Below are positions 52,999 to 61,291 of a stretch of DNA of 64,000 bases, piece after piece (position 1 is the first letter of the stretch; every line of letters begins with the position of its first letter). The DNA is from Pseudomonas sp. UBA4194 (GTDB lineage: Bacteria > Pseudomonadota > Gammaproteobacteria > Pseudomonadales > Pseudomonadaceae): assembly GCF_002379585.1 (NCBI RefSeq), contig NZ_DFUE01000046.1, positions 88,256 through 152,255 on the forward strand, written 5' to 3'. The notes below the pieces were generated by a model that was not told where the DNA came from, did no database searches, and was given only the letters and a program-made list of their open reading frames with translations. A program made the position numbers and the translations under genes.

Positions 52999-53475
52999 TC
53001 AACGATCGCGGTGCTCGAACTCTCCCTCGATGACTTCACCTTCGATCACCTCAGGCCTGCGCCCTGGAGCCGGCCCTTGGCGCGCCTGCAGGTCATCAGC
53101 GAACGCCCGCTGACGCAGAGCTTGCGCTTCGGCACGATCGCGCATCTTGCGGATCAGGAAGTTGCGCGTGAACGGCAACAGGCAGATCAGGCCGAGCACG
53201 TCGGTGATAAACCCTGGAACGATCAGCAGGCCACCGCCCATGGCGGTGATCAGCCCATGGAACATCTGCTCGGCGGGCAGTTCACCACGCTGCAGACTTT
53301 CACGGGTGCGCAGCACGGTGGCCAGCCCGGCCACACGCATGACCAGTACGCCCAAGGCGGAACCGGCGATGATCAGCAGCAAGGCCGGGAAGAACCCGAT
53401 CGCTGTGCTGACCTTGAAGAAGACGTACAGCTCCAGCACGGGGAACAGTAGGAACAACAGTAAAAAAGCACGCAT
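52999..53475 (-). CDS. fxsA: FxsA-family membrane protein
   Basis: This 158-residue inner-membrane protein has three to four hydrophobic helices (residues 3-20, 26-52, 75-100). The family motif LLIVPGFITDVLGLICLLPF is visible in the third. FxsA is linked to exclusion of phage T7 in E. coli and to growth with the F plasmid; its biochemical role is unknown. The hydrophilic tail ends with the duplicated EVIEGEVIEGEF. I chose the ATG at 53475 because GAGGA lies eight bases before it, rather than the TTG one codon earlier. Confidence 0.88.
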   Translation of the reverse strand: MRAFLLLFLLFPVLELYVFFKVSTAIGFFPALLLIIAGSALGVLVMRVAGLATVLRTRESLQRGELPAEQMFHGLITAMGGGLLIVPGFITDVLGLICLLPFTRNFLIRKMRDRAEAQALRQRAFADDLQARQGPAPGRRPEVIEGEVIEGEFEHRDR

Positions 53476-53540
53476 CAATGGTTTCCTCTACGGAAGAATG
53501 CCTTCCAGTAGACTCTAGATGACGTCAATAAATCGTTATT

Positions 53541-54272
53541 TCAAGCCTGCACTTCATCCACCGCTGGCCAGGATTGCGCATGAGCCAGGGAAACCAAGGC
53601 TTCGCGGACTTGTGTCGGCGTATTGCAAGGGTTTGGAAAAGCCAGCCAGAACACCCTGTGACCGATCAAAAGGTGCATGCCCTCGCTGTCTATCCCGACC
53701 AATTGCGCGGTCGCATCGTTGGGCAGACCACTCAAGGCCACATAGTGGGCAATGGCCTTGGCGTGGTCGGCATTCATATGTTCGACCATGGAGGTTTCCG
53801 CTTTGCCTGCGAACGGGTTGGCCAGCGTGAGGTGATCCAGCCAGTGAATCGCGCCGAAACCGCCGATGTAGCGATGGCGCACCGGTTCCAGTACCCAGAA
53901 ATCGAAGGCATGGGCGCTGTGGTAGTTCTTCGATTCCGGGAAGAACCGGTAGTAGCGCTGCGCCGCAGCATCGATCTGCTCTGGGTCTTCGAGCTTGCGC
54001 GCCTGGGCAAGCAGGGTCAGCCGACCCACGGCCTGAACGTCTTCGGCATCCCGCTCGCCCACCAAGAGCGAACACTTGGGGTCCTTGAGCAGGTTGTGGG
54101 TGTGCTGGGCGATGCGACTGATGAGGATCAGCGGATAGCCCTGGGCATCCAGGCAATACGGCACCACCGAGCCGAAGGGGAAGCCGGGCATGGCCTTGGA
54201 ATGGGTGGACAGTGTGCCGCGGTACTCCTTGAGCAGTAGCTCCCGGGCCTGGCGCTGGGTGTTTTCGCTCAT
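53541..54272 (-). CDS. HugZ-like FMN-binding split-barrel protein
   Basis: This 243-residue protein has an N-terminal pyridoxamine 5'-phosphate oxidase-like barrel (PFGSVVPYCLDAQGYPLIL, HNLLKDPKCSLLV, around residues 30-140) and a C-terminal DUF2470 domain with the HMNADHAKAIAHY motif. This architecture is found in HugZ-type haem-degrading proteins and in glutamyl-tRNA-reductase-binding proteins. The haem ligand histidine of HugZ cannot be confirmed by eye. It stands alone after fxsA. Confidence 0.82.
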   Translation of the reverse strand: MSENTQRQARELLLKEYRGTLSTHSKAMPGFPFGSVVPYCLDAQGYPLILISRIAQHTHNLLKDPKCSLLVGERDAEDVQAVGRLTLLAQARKLEDPEQIDAAAQRYYRFFPESKNYHSAHAFDFWVLEPVRHRYIGGFGAIHWLDHLTLANPFAGKAETSMVEHMNADHAKAIAHYVALSGLPNDATAQLVGIDSEGMHLLIGHRVFWLAFPNPCNTPTQVREALVSLAHAQSWPAVDEVQA

Positions 54273-54314
54273 CGAGACGTCCTTTCAGAAGGGAAACAGA
54301 TGAACGCAAAATTA

Positions 54315-54412
54315 CCACGCCGTAGCAGCGGCGTGAGGCGCGTCTTGCTGGGTGGTATGGAGTTTGGGGTATGGGTGGGGGGTAGGACGCGGCTTACGCC
54401 GCTGCTACGGGG
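54315..54412. repeat. Inverted repeat pair, family D
   Basis: CACGCCGTAGCAGCGGCGTG (from 54316) faces ACGCGGCTTACGCCGCTGCT then ACGG (54387-54410). A related single arm lies at 34787-34812. Confidence 0.75.
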
Positions 54413-54450
54413 ATTGGTTCGCGGCTGGGGGGGCCGCGAACCTTGTCGCG

Positions 54451-55458
54451 TTACCAGGCGACGCCGAAGCCGGCGGTGTAGCGTGTGGTGTCGAGGTCGG
54501 CGTTGCTGGTGCCGCTGATCAAGTCTTTTTCGGCCTTGAGGTTCAGCGAAGCCCATTCGGTGACTTTGTAGCGCAGGCCGATTTCCGCATCCAGGCTGTA
54601 GTCGGCAACGTTGCCGATCGGCTTGCCGAGTTCGCCGTTGCTGAACAGTTGCACCGTCTTGCCGATCAGGTAGCGGTTGTAATCCCACTTCATGGCTACG
54701 GAGTAGAAGTTGTCCTTGCCGCCGTCCGAATACTGGTAGTCGGTACGGTTGATCAGGCCACCGAGCGAGAAGGCGCCCAGTTCGTCATCCCAGAACTGAT
54801 AGCCCGGGCCGGTACCCACGGTACGCTGGCGCTCCAGATCTTCGATGTGGTCGCGTTTGAAATCCAGCCGCCCTTGCCAGAACCATTGCTCGGTGAGAAA
54901 GCGGTCCAGGGAGTATTCCAGGTTGTAGTTGTCGGTGGTGACCACGCTGTCCTGGGACTCGCGGTTGTATTCACCCGCGCCAATGTGACGCCACTTGCCA
55001 TGGCGAGCGGTGGTCTTGAAGGCAACGTTGTAATCATCGGTGTCGGTCTCGGCGCGCTTGTAGTCCAGCGCCAGGTCGACGTTACCTTTGATCTGCAGGT
55101 CAGTGACCACCGGTTTCGGCTTGATAATCTGCTGGATGCTGGCCAGATCCACGGTCTTGGGCGCCTCACCATTTTCCAGGGTGACCTTGCCATCCTCGGC
55201 AGCCTTGAGCGACTTGGCTTTCTCGCCGGTGTAGGCATCCTGCTTGACCAGTAATTCCTGATCGCTTTCCAGCGTCTTGACCTTCTTCCAGTCCAGGGGA
55301 ATCGAGCCGCCGTAGTCCGTCGTCACCATCAACTTGCCGCCGTCGAACACGGTAATCTTGCCGCTGATACGGTCGCCGTTCTTCAGCCAGACGGTGTCTG
55401 CCATGGCGGCAGTAGAGGCCGAAGCCACAGCGAAGCACAGTAGAGTTCTCGATAACAT
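54451..55458 (-). CDS. DUF481 outer-membrane beta-barrel protein
   Basis: This 335-residue exported protein has a signal peptide ending AAMADT (residue 21). The N-terminal part (to about 115) resembles a small beta domain seen with GDRISGKITVFDGGKL. The remainder alternates hydrophobic and polar residues as in a beta-barrel and ends in GFGVAW, a C-terminal aromatic insertion signal. Similar E. coli proteins (YdiY) are acid-induced. The substrate is unknown. It is divergent from the alkyltransferase-like gene across 82 bases. Confidence 0.82.
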   Translation of the reverse strand: MLSRTLLCFAVASASTAAMADTVWLKNGDRISGKITVFDGGKLMVTTDYGGSIPLDWKKVKTLESDQELLVKQDAYTGEKAKSLKAAEDGKVTLENGEAPKTVDLASIQQIIKPKPVVTDLQIKGNVDLALDYKRAETDTDDYNVAFKTTARHGKWRHIGAGEYNRESQDSVVTTDNYNLEYSLDRFLTEQWFWQGRLDFKRDHIEDLERQRTVGTGPGYQFWDDELGAFSLGGLINRTDYQYSDGGKDNFYSVAMKWDYNRYLIGKTVQLFSNGELGKPIGNVADYSLDAEIGLRYKVTEWASLNLKAEKDLISGTSNADLDTTRYTAGFGVAW

Positions 55459-55540
55459 AAGCGAATTCAGGGCTCAAGTTCGTGGAAATTACGGCATTAT
55501 CCCGTTGGACAAGACCTGAGCTAGCACAGACCCGCAGAGC

Positions 55541-55906
55541 ATGGATGAGTTCAATTCCCAAATGCAAAATAACCCTGATGACCCTGCGGCAGTTCGTCGC
55601 ACAGCGCTGTACACCGTGCTGGCTCAAGTGCCCGAAGGCAAAGTGGTGACCTATGGTCAGCTCGCCGAGTTGGCGGGGCTGGGGCGTGCAGCGAGATGGG
55701 TGGGCCGCACGTTGAGCCAACTGCCCGACGGTAGTCGCCTGCCCTGGCACCGTGTGATCGCCGCCGGTGGCCGCCTGAGCCTGGCCTGCGGGACGGTGGG
55801 TGGCGACGAGCAACGGGCGCGATTACGCAGCGAAGGCGTGCTGATCATGAAGAATCGCGTGGATATGGGGTGCCATGGCTGGCGCCCGGAGTCGCCATGC
55901 GGTTAG
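55541..55906 (+). CDS. Alkyltransferase-like DNA repair protein (ATL)
   Basis: This 121-residue protein is of the MGMT DNA-binding domain family in which the methyl-accepting cysteine is replaced. The motif reads PWHRV at 68-72 instead of PCHRV. Such ATL proteins bind O6-alkylguanine and flag it for nucleotide excision repair. The GKVVTYGQLAELAG helix-turn-helix is present. A second ATG seven codons downstream is an alternative start. Confidence 0.88.
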   Translation: MDEFNSQMQNNPDDPAAVRRTALYTVLAQVPEGKVVTYGQLAELAGLGRAARWVGRTLSQLPDGSRLPWHRVIAAGGRLSLACGTVGGDEQRARLRSEGVLIMKNRVDMGCHGWRPESPCG

Positions 55907-55948
55907 AGTGCGCGCTTTGTTTTCGTAAACTGAGGCAGATTCCAGCCC

Positions 55949-57493
55949 ATGCCCCGTAAAACCTGGCGCGCCGCGCTCGCCGCTTATGCCAGCCCGTCCA
56001 CCGTTGTGCTTCTGTTGCTCGGTTTTGCTGCCGGTCTGCCGTACATGTTGGTGTTTTCAACCCTTTCGGTGTGGTTGCGTGAAGCGGGTGTCGCCCGCGA
56101 AACCATCGGCTATGCCAGCCTCATCGGTCTGGCCTACGCCTTCAAATGGGTCTGGTCGCCGCTGCTCGATCAATGGCGCCTGCCCTTGCTGGGCAAGCTA
56201 GGGCGACGTCGCTCCTGGCTTGTCCTGGCCCAGTCGCTGGTGATCCTTGGCCTGATCGGCATGAGTTTCTGCGACCCACAAAAGCACCTGTCCTGGCTGA
56301 TCGCGATTGCTGTCGTCGTCGCCTTCGCTTCCGCGACCCAGGATATCGCGGTGGATGCCTATCGCCTGGAAATCGCCGAGGATCAGCGCCAGGCAGCCCT
56401 GGCGGCCAGCTACATGGCCGGTTACCGCGTTGCTGCCCTGCTCGCTACCGCCGGTGCGCTGTACTTTGCCGAAGGCTTCGGCTCGACCGGATTCGCCTAC
56501 CTGCACAAGGCCTGGGCGAGCACCTACATGCTGTTTGGCGTGCTGATGGTGCCCGCACTGATCACCACCTTGGTCATGCGCGAACCTCCGGTGGCCATGC
56601 GCACCCAACTGTCGGCGGCACGTTATGGCTTCACCCACCAACTGGCGTCGGTGTTCGTGTTGATCGTGCTGCTGGTGTCGGTACCGGCGATGTTCACGCA
56701 GTTGTACAACACCGACTTCGCCAGCGTGCTGTTCGGCAGCGAAAGCCTGGTGGATCTGTTGCTCGAAGACCGTGCCTTCCTGCGCGCCCTGCTCTATATC
56801 ATCCTCACTGCCCTGTGCCTGTCCTCCATGGGCAGACGCGGCCTGGCGCCTGTGCTCACACCGGTCAACGACTTCATCCTGCGCTATCGCTGGCAGGCCT
56901 TGCTGCTGCTCGGTCTGATCGCCACTTATCGCATGTCCGATACGGTGATGGGCGTGATGGCCAACGTCTTCTACATCGACCAGGGCTTCACCAAGGATCA
57001 GATCGCCAGCGTCAGCAAGATTTTCGGCCTGATCATGACGCTGCTGGGCGCCGGCATGGGCGGGCTGTTGATCGTGCGCTTCGGAATCCTGCCGATCCTG
57101 TTCATCGGCGGCGTGACCTCGGCCGGCACCAACCTGCTGTTCCTGATGCTGGCGGACATGGGCCCGAACCTGAAAATGCTGGTGTTGACCATTTCCCTGG
57201 ACAACTTCAGCTCGGGCCTGGCGACCTCGGCGTTCGTAGCCTACCTGTCGAGCCTGACCAACCTGAAGTTCTCGGCGACGCAATATGCACTGCTCAGTTC
57301 GATCATGCTGCTGCTGCCACGGCTGATCGGCGGGTATTCGGGGGTGATGGTGGAGAAGTTCGGCTATCACAACTTCTTCCTGATCACCGCGTTGCTGGGC
57401 GTGCCTACGCTGCTGCTGATTGCGCTGCACTGGAAGCAGGAGAATGCGCGGATTGCGCGCGAGGAAGCGGCGGGAGCGGACAGCCAGGTCTAG
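55949..57493 (+). CDS. ampG: AmpG-like muropeptide permease
   Basis: This 514-residue MFS protein has 12-14 helices. It opens YASPSTVVLLLLGFAAGLPYM and has the AmpG-like SLIGLAYAFKWVWSPLLDQW and FASATQDIAVDAYRLE. AmpG imports anhydromuropeptides for peptidoglycan recycling and indirectly controls AmpC beta-lactamase. Genomes of this genus often carry two AmpG homologues, so the substrate should be taken with caution. It follows the ATL gene by 42 bases and may share its transcript. Confidence 0.87.
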   Translation: MPRKTWRAALAAYASPSTVVLLLLGFAAGLPYMLVFSTLSVWLREAGVARETIGYASLIGLAYAFKWVWSPLLDQWRLPLLGKLGRRRSWLVLAQSLVILGLIGMSFCDPQKHLSWLIAIAVVVAFASATQDIAVDAYRLEIAEDQRQAALAASYMAGYRVAALLATAGALYFAEGFGSTGFAYLHKAWASTYMLFGVLMVPALITTLVMREPPVAMRTQLSAARYGFTHQLASVFVLIVLLVSVPAMFTQLYNTDFASVLFGSESLVDLLLEDRAFLRALLYIILTALCLSSMGRRGLAPVLTPVNDFILRYRWQALLLLGLIATYRMSDTVMGVMANVFYIDQGFTKDQIASVSKIFGLIMTLLGAGMGGLLIVRFGILPILFIGGVTSAGTNLLFLMLADMGPNLKMLVLTISLDNFSSGLATSAFVAYLSSLTNLKFSATQYALLSSIMLLLPRLIGGYSGVMVEKFGYHNFFLITALLGVPTLLLIALHWKQENARIAREEAAGADSQV

Positions 57494-57508
57494 ATCGGTG
57501 GTGAATGA

Positions 57509-57545
57509 CCCCTTCACCTCAGCCCTCTCCTTCGGGGAGAGGATG
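57509..57545. repeat. Palindromic repeat, family C, diverged
   Basis: CCCTTCACCTCAGCCCTCTC is followed by CTTCGGGGAGAGG. It lies behind ampG. Confidence 0.65.
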
Positions 57546-57602
57546 TGGATGACTGGCAATCACCACCGCGCGTACACTTTCAGTCCCTTCTCACCCAGCG
57601 GC

Positions 57603-57640
57603 CACAAAAAAGCCCCGACCATCCAGGCCGGGGCTTTTTC
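57603..57640. terminator. Bidirectional terminator between ampG and mscS
   Basis: AAAAAAGCCCCG and CGGGGCTTTTT form a stem flanked by A and T runs, so both convergent genes can use it. Confidence 0.9.
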
Positions 57641-57656
57641 ATTGCCAGGGCAAGGC

Positions 57657-58499
57657 CTACTTGGCCTCGCCTTCCTGCATGACTCGAATCACCCGCTGCG
57701 GGAACGGAATGTCGATCCCCTCGGCGCGCAGGCGGTCACGGATCTCACCGTTGAGCATGTTGGTCACGCCGCCGAAGTCGCCAGTGTTCACCCACAACCG
57801 CAAAGACACGGTAATAGCACTGTCACCCAGCGCCGCCACCACCGCTTCGGGCGCCGGCGTTTGCAGCACTCGTGGGTCCTTGGCCAGGTCCAGGAGGATC
57901 TCCCGCGCCTTCTGCAGATCGGCATCGTAGTCCACGCCGATATCGAAAGTGATCTTGCGGGTTGGCTGGCGGTTGGTGTTGGTGATGATGCCGTTGGACA
58001 GATTGCCGTTGGGCAGGATCACCGTCTTGTTGTCGCCGGTGCGCAGCACGGTGTGGAAGATCTGGATCGAGTCCACGGTACCGCTCACACCCTGGGCTTC
58101 GATCCAGTCGCCGATGCGAAACGGACGGAACAACAGGATCAGGACGCCACCGGCGAAGTTCGCCAGGCTGCCTTGCAGCGCCAGGCCGATGGCCACGGTC
58201 GCACCACCGATGGCGGCGACGAACGAGGTGGTTTCAACCCCCACCGTCGAAGCCACGCTCACCAACAGCAGAATCTTCAGGATGATGTTGGCCAATGTGC
58301 CGATAAAGCGCTGCAGCGCCAGGTCAATGTGCCGCAGCGCCAACAGTTTCTGCAGACTGGCCGTGACTCTGTTGATCAGCCACCAGCCGACGCACAGTAC
58401 GACCAAGGCCAGGATGACCTTGCTGCCGTATTGCATGACCATCGGAATCCAGGCTTGTGATGCCTGGACCAGGTGACCGACTTCAGCGTTCAAATCCAT
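57657..58499 (-). CDS. mscS: Small-conductance mechanosensitive channel MscS
   Basis: This 280-residue channel has three membrane helices. The third, VAAIGGATVAIGLALQGSLA then NFAGGVLILLFRPF, has the alanine/glycine pattern that packs the pore. The cytoplasmic MscS domain follows (IGDWIEAQGVSGTV, LPNGNLSNGIITN). It opens under hypo-osmotic shock to release solutes. Length agrees with the E. coli protein (286). Confidence 0.93.
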   Translation of the reverse strand: MDLNAEVGHLVQASQAWIPMVMQYGSKVILALVVLCVGWWLINRVTASLQKLLALRHIDLALQRFIGTLANIILKILLLVSVASTVGVETTSFVAAIGGATVAIGLALQGSLANFAGGVLILLFRPFRIGDWIEAQGVSGTVDSIQIFHTVLRTGDNKTVILPNGNLSNGIITNTNRQPTRKITFDIGVDYDADLQKAREILLDLAKDPRVLQTPAPEAVVAALGDSAITVSLRLWVNTGDFGGVTNMLNGEIRDRLRAEGIDIPFPQRVIRVMQEGEAK

Positions 58500-58599
58500 G
58501 GGGTTCTCCTACCTCCGTATTGCGTGTGTTATTGCGGGCTTCGGACGGCGCCCGACCGCGGCCGCAACAGGTCGGACGCCGCCTGGCACCCAAGGTTCA

Positions 58600-59079
58600 T
58601 CAGTCGCGGAAGTTGTTGAACTGCAGCGGCATGCCGAATTCCTTGGCGCGCAGGGCCGCGATGGCCTCTTGCAGGTCGTCGCGCTTCTTGCCGGTCACCC
58701 GCACCTGCTCGCCCTGAATGGCGGCCTGTACCTTGAGCTTGGCGTCCTTGATATGGGCGACGATTTTCTTTGCCAGCTCCTTCTCGATACCTTCGCGCAG
58801 GATGGCTTCCTGCTTCATTTCCTTGCCTGAGGCGTAGGCGTCCTTGATCTCCAGGCACTGCACGTCGATCTTGCGCTTGACCAGTGCCATCTTGAGGATT
58901 TCGATCATCGCCTCAAGCTGGAACTCGGCTTCGGCGGTCAAGGTCACGGTCAGGTCCTTGAAGGCGAAACTGCCTTTTCCCTTCAGGTCATAGCGGCGAT
59001 CGAGCTCTTTGATGGCGTTGTCGACCGCGTTGGTGACTTCGTGCTTGTCCAGCTCGGACACTACGTCGAACGAGGGCAT
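58600..59079 (-). CDS. yajQ: YajQ-family nucleotide-binding protein
   Basis: This 159-residue protein of the UPF0234 family starts MPSFDVVSELDKHEVTNAVD and has the typical RYDLKGKGSF and RVTGKKRDDLQE segments. Homologues bind c-di-GMP in Xanthomonas and affect virulence gene expression. It stands 100 bases after mscS on the same strand. Divergent genes begin about 160 bases upstream. Confidence 0.93.
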   Translation of the reverse strand: MPSFDVVSELDKHEVTNAVDNAIKELDRRYDLKGKGSFAFKDLTVTLTAEAEFQLEAMIEILKMALVKRKIDVQCLEIKDAYASGKEMKQEAILREGIEKELAKKIVAHIKDAKLKVQAAIQGEQVRVTGKKRDDLQEAIAALRAKEFGMPLQFNNFRD

Positions 59080-59239
59080 GTGTTATCTCCGAAAAATAAA
59101 TCGGCGGCTCGATGAAAGAAGGAGCACGCCTGGCTTGACGACTAAAATGCCGGGTCATTATAAGGGTGCCAGCATTATGAAATGCACCCGCTGCTTGAAT
59201 TCAGGCGAGGGTCATCCTCCTTTTCCACACGAGCCACCC

Positions 59240-60190
59240 ATGTCGAACCCCAATCTGAGTATTTTGCTGGTCAACGACGACCCTGCCTGGAGTGACCGGA
59301 TCAGCGGTATCTTGCGCAACAATGGCTACATCAATATCCGGCAGACCTCCCCCGGCGAAGCGCGCACAGTGTTGGAGCAGCAATCGGCAGACCTGCTGCT
59401 GACCGCCGGTGACGCCGGGCTGGCGCTGGCATCGCGGGTGCAGCAACTGGACGAAATGGGCGACCACTACACCTACACCCTGCTGTTCACCGACCGCGAT
59501 CCGCAGGTGCTGTTGGACGAGACAGCTGACAACGGTATCGACGAAGTGATCCATCCGGCCCAGCTGGAGTTGCAACTGCTGCCTCGTGTTTACGCCGCAG
59601 ACCGCCTGTGCAGCTCCCTGCAGCGGATGCGTCAGGAAAACCGCCTGCTGCGTCAGAACATCGCCAGCCTGGAACAGCGCAACGTGGTGGATTCCCTGAC
59701 CGGGCTGGGCAACGCCCGCTATCTGCGCCAGCGCCTGGCCGATGCGCTGCGTCAGGTACAAGCTCGCGGCGGGGCCATCTGCTATTTGTTGATCGGCGTG
59801 CAGAATGCGGCGCAATTGCAGCGTGAGCACGGTGGCGACTTCTATGACGAACTGATTCAGGCCGTGGGTCGGCGCCTGCAACAGATGGTCCGCCCACTGG
59901 ACGTGCTGGCGCGTCTGGACGATCGCCATTTCGTGCTGGTGACGCTGCCCGCCGATCTGCAGGAGTGCGCCCCCAGCAGTTTCAAGCGCTTGCATGATGG
60001 GCTCAATCTCAAGGGCTTCATGACCACTGCGGGCGACCTGCGGATCACTGCCGGCATCAGTCTGGTAGGGCTGGATGCCAAAAGCCTGCCGCTGGAGGCC
60101 GATACCCTGTTCGAGGAAGCCAGCCAATTGCTGGCCGATTCCTACGCCACAGGGCTGGTGACCGCCAAGCGGATGCCGGCCAAAGGCTGA
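59240..60190 (+). CDS. Degenerate receiver plus degenerate GGDEF protein
   Basis: This 316-residue protein has an N-terminal receiver-like domain (SILLVNDDP) in which the phosphoacceptor position reads LLLTAGD instead of LLLxD, and the conserved lysine is replaced by H105 (VIHP). A coiled linker leads to a GGDEF-like domain (NVVDSLTGLGNARYL) whose signature reads DDRHF at 227-231. Both catalytic sites are thus lost. The P. aeruginosa neighbour in this place is similarly degenerate. It may act as a c-di-GMP-independent scaffold. The stop overlaps panE by one base. An alternative ATG lies at 59177. Confidence 0.8.
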   Translation: MSNPNLSILLVNDDPAWSDRISGILRNNGYINIRQTSPGEARTVLEQQSADLLLTAGDAGLALASRVQQLDEMGDHYTYTLLFTDRDPQVLLDETADNGIDEVIHPAQLELQLLPRVYAADRLCSSLQRMRQENRLLRQNIASLEQRNVVDSLTGLGNARYLRQRLADALRQVQARGGAICYLLIGVQNAAQLQREHGGDFYDELIQAVGRRLQQMVRPLDVLARLDDRHFVLVTLPADLQECAPSSFKRLHDGLNLKGFMTTAGDLRITAGISLVGLDAKSLPLEADTLFEEASQLLADSYATGLVTAKRMPAKG

Positions 60191-61104
60191 TGGGCCGCAC
60201 CTGGCACGTGCTCGGCGTGGGCAGTCTCGGCAGCCTGTGGGCGTGCAGGCTGGCGCGTGCCGGCGTGCCAGTGCAGTTGGTGTTACGCGATGCCCAGCGA
60301 CTGCAGGCGTACCAGGCGGCCGGAGGCCTGGAACTGAGTGAGCCGGGGCGCTGCGAGCGTTACCCGATCGCGGCCCAGACCGTGGCCGACACCGGGCAGA
60401 TTCATCGGCTGCTGCTGGCATGCAAGGCCTATGACGCCGTGGACGCGATCAAGGGGGTGATCCCGCGGTTGGCGCCAGGCGCGCAAGTCGTGCTGTTGCA
60501 GAACGGCATGGGCAGCCAACAGGCTGTCGCGGCCTTGCTGGGTCACTGCCGCTGCCTGTTTGCCTCCAGCACCGAGGGGGCGTTTCGCACGGCTGATTTC
60601 AAGGTGGTGTTCGCTGGCCAGGGCTTCACTTGGCTTGGCGCTGCCGACCCTTCGGCAAGCCCTGACAACAGCGGGCTGTTGGCCGACCTGGCGGGCGCTG
60701 GCATCCCTCATCAGTGGACACCTGACATCCTCGCCCGCCTGTGGCGCAAGCTGGCCCTTAACTGTGCGATCAACCCGCTGACGGTGCTGTATGACTGCCG
60801 CAATGGCGGGCTGGTGGAGCATGGGTGCGAAGTCGCGACGTTGTGTGCCGAACTGGCGCAGGTGCTGGAAAGCTGTGGCCAAGCGGATGCCGCGCGGGGC
60901 TTGCATGAGGAAGTGGAGCGGGTGATTCAGGCCACCGCGGCGAATTATTCTTCGATGCACCAGGATGTCAGCCAGGGGCGGCGGACCGAGATCGACTATC
61001 TGTTGGGCTATGTGTGCGATGCCGCAGCGCGGCAAGGCTGCGATGTGCCGCAGCTGCGCAGGTTGCGGGCGCGGTTGGTGGCGTTTTTGCAGCGCAAGGG
61101 TTGA
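60190..61104 (+). CDS. panE: 2-dehydropantoate 2-reductase
   Basis: PanE reduces ketopantoate with NADPH in pantothenate synthesis. The 304 residues show the dinucleotide motif GVGSLGS at 9-15, CKAYD with the first lysine, RLWRKLALNCAINPLTVL with the catalytic lysine, and RRTEIDYLLGYV with the catalytic glutamate. Its ATG overlaps the stop of the degenerate regulator (TGATG), an unexpected pairing of functions. Confidence 0.9.
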   Translation: MGRTWHVLGVGSLGSLWACRLARAGVPVQLVLRDAQRLQAYQAAGGLELSEPGRCERYPIAAQTVADTGQIHRLLLACKAYDAVDAIKGVIPRLAPGAQVVLLQNGMGSQQAVAALLGHCRCLFASSTEGAFRTADFKVVFAGQGFTWLGAADPSASPDNSGLLADLAGAGIPHQWTPDILARLWRKLALNCAINPLTVLYDCRNGGLVEHGCEVATLCAELAQVLESCGQADAARGLHEEVERVIQATAANYSSMHQDVSQGRRTEIDYLLGYVCDAAARQGCDVPQLRRLRARLVAFLQRKG

Positions 61105-61112
61105 GACCGAGG

Positions 61113-61218
61113 GGCGGCCTTCGCGGCTGTACGCCGCTCCTACAGGGGGTGGGTGTGGGGGATTGAAGGGGTGTGGGGTGCTTTTGTAGGAGCGGCGTGC
61201 AGCCGCGAAGGGGCCGGT
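61113..61218. repeat. Inverted palindromic repeat pair, family B
   Basis: TTCGCGGCTGTACGCCGCTC then CTACAG, a G/T-rich spacer of about 45 bases, and TGTAGGAGCGGCGTGCAGCC then GCGAA. It follows panE. Confidence 0.88.
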
Positions 61219-61291
61219 ACTGACACCCCACAACCGGCACGGCCAGTTTTGATACACTGCGCCCCTGCCCTGCCTTGAAAGCGAACCCTCG

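Noticed and set aside
59009..59239. 77-residue N-terminal extension of the receiver-GGDEF protein
   Set aside because: It would overlap the yajQ start and promoter region and has no family similarity in its residues; the ATG at 59240 begins the receiver fold.
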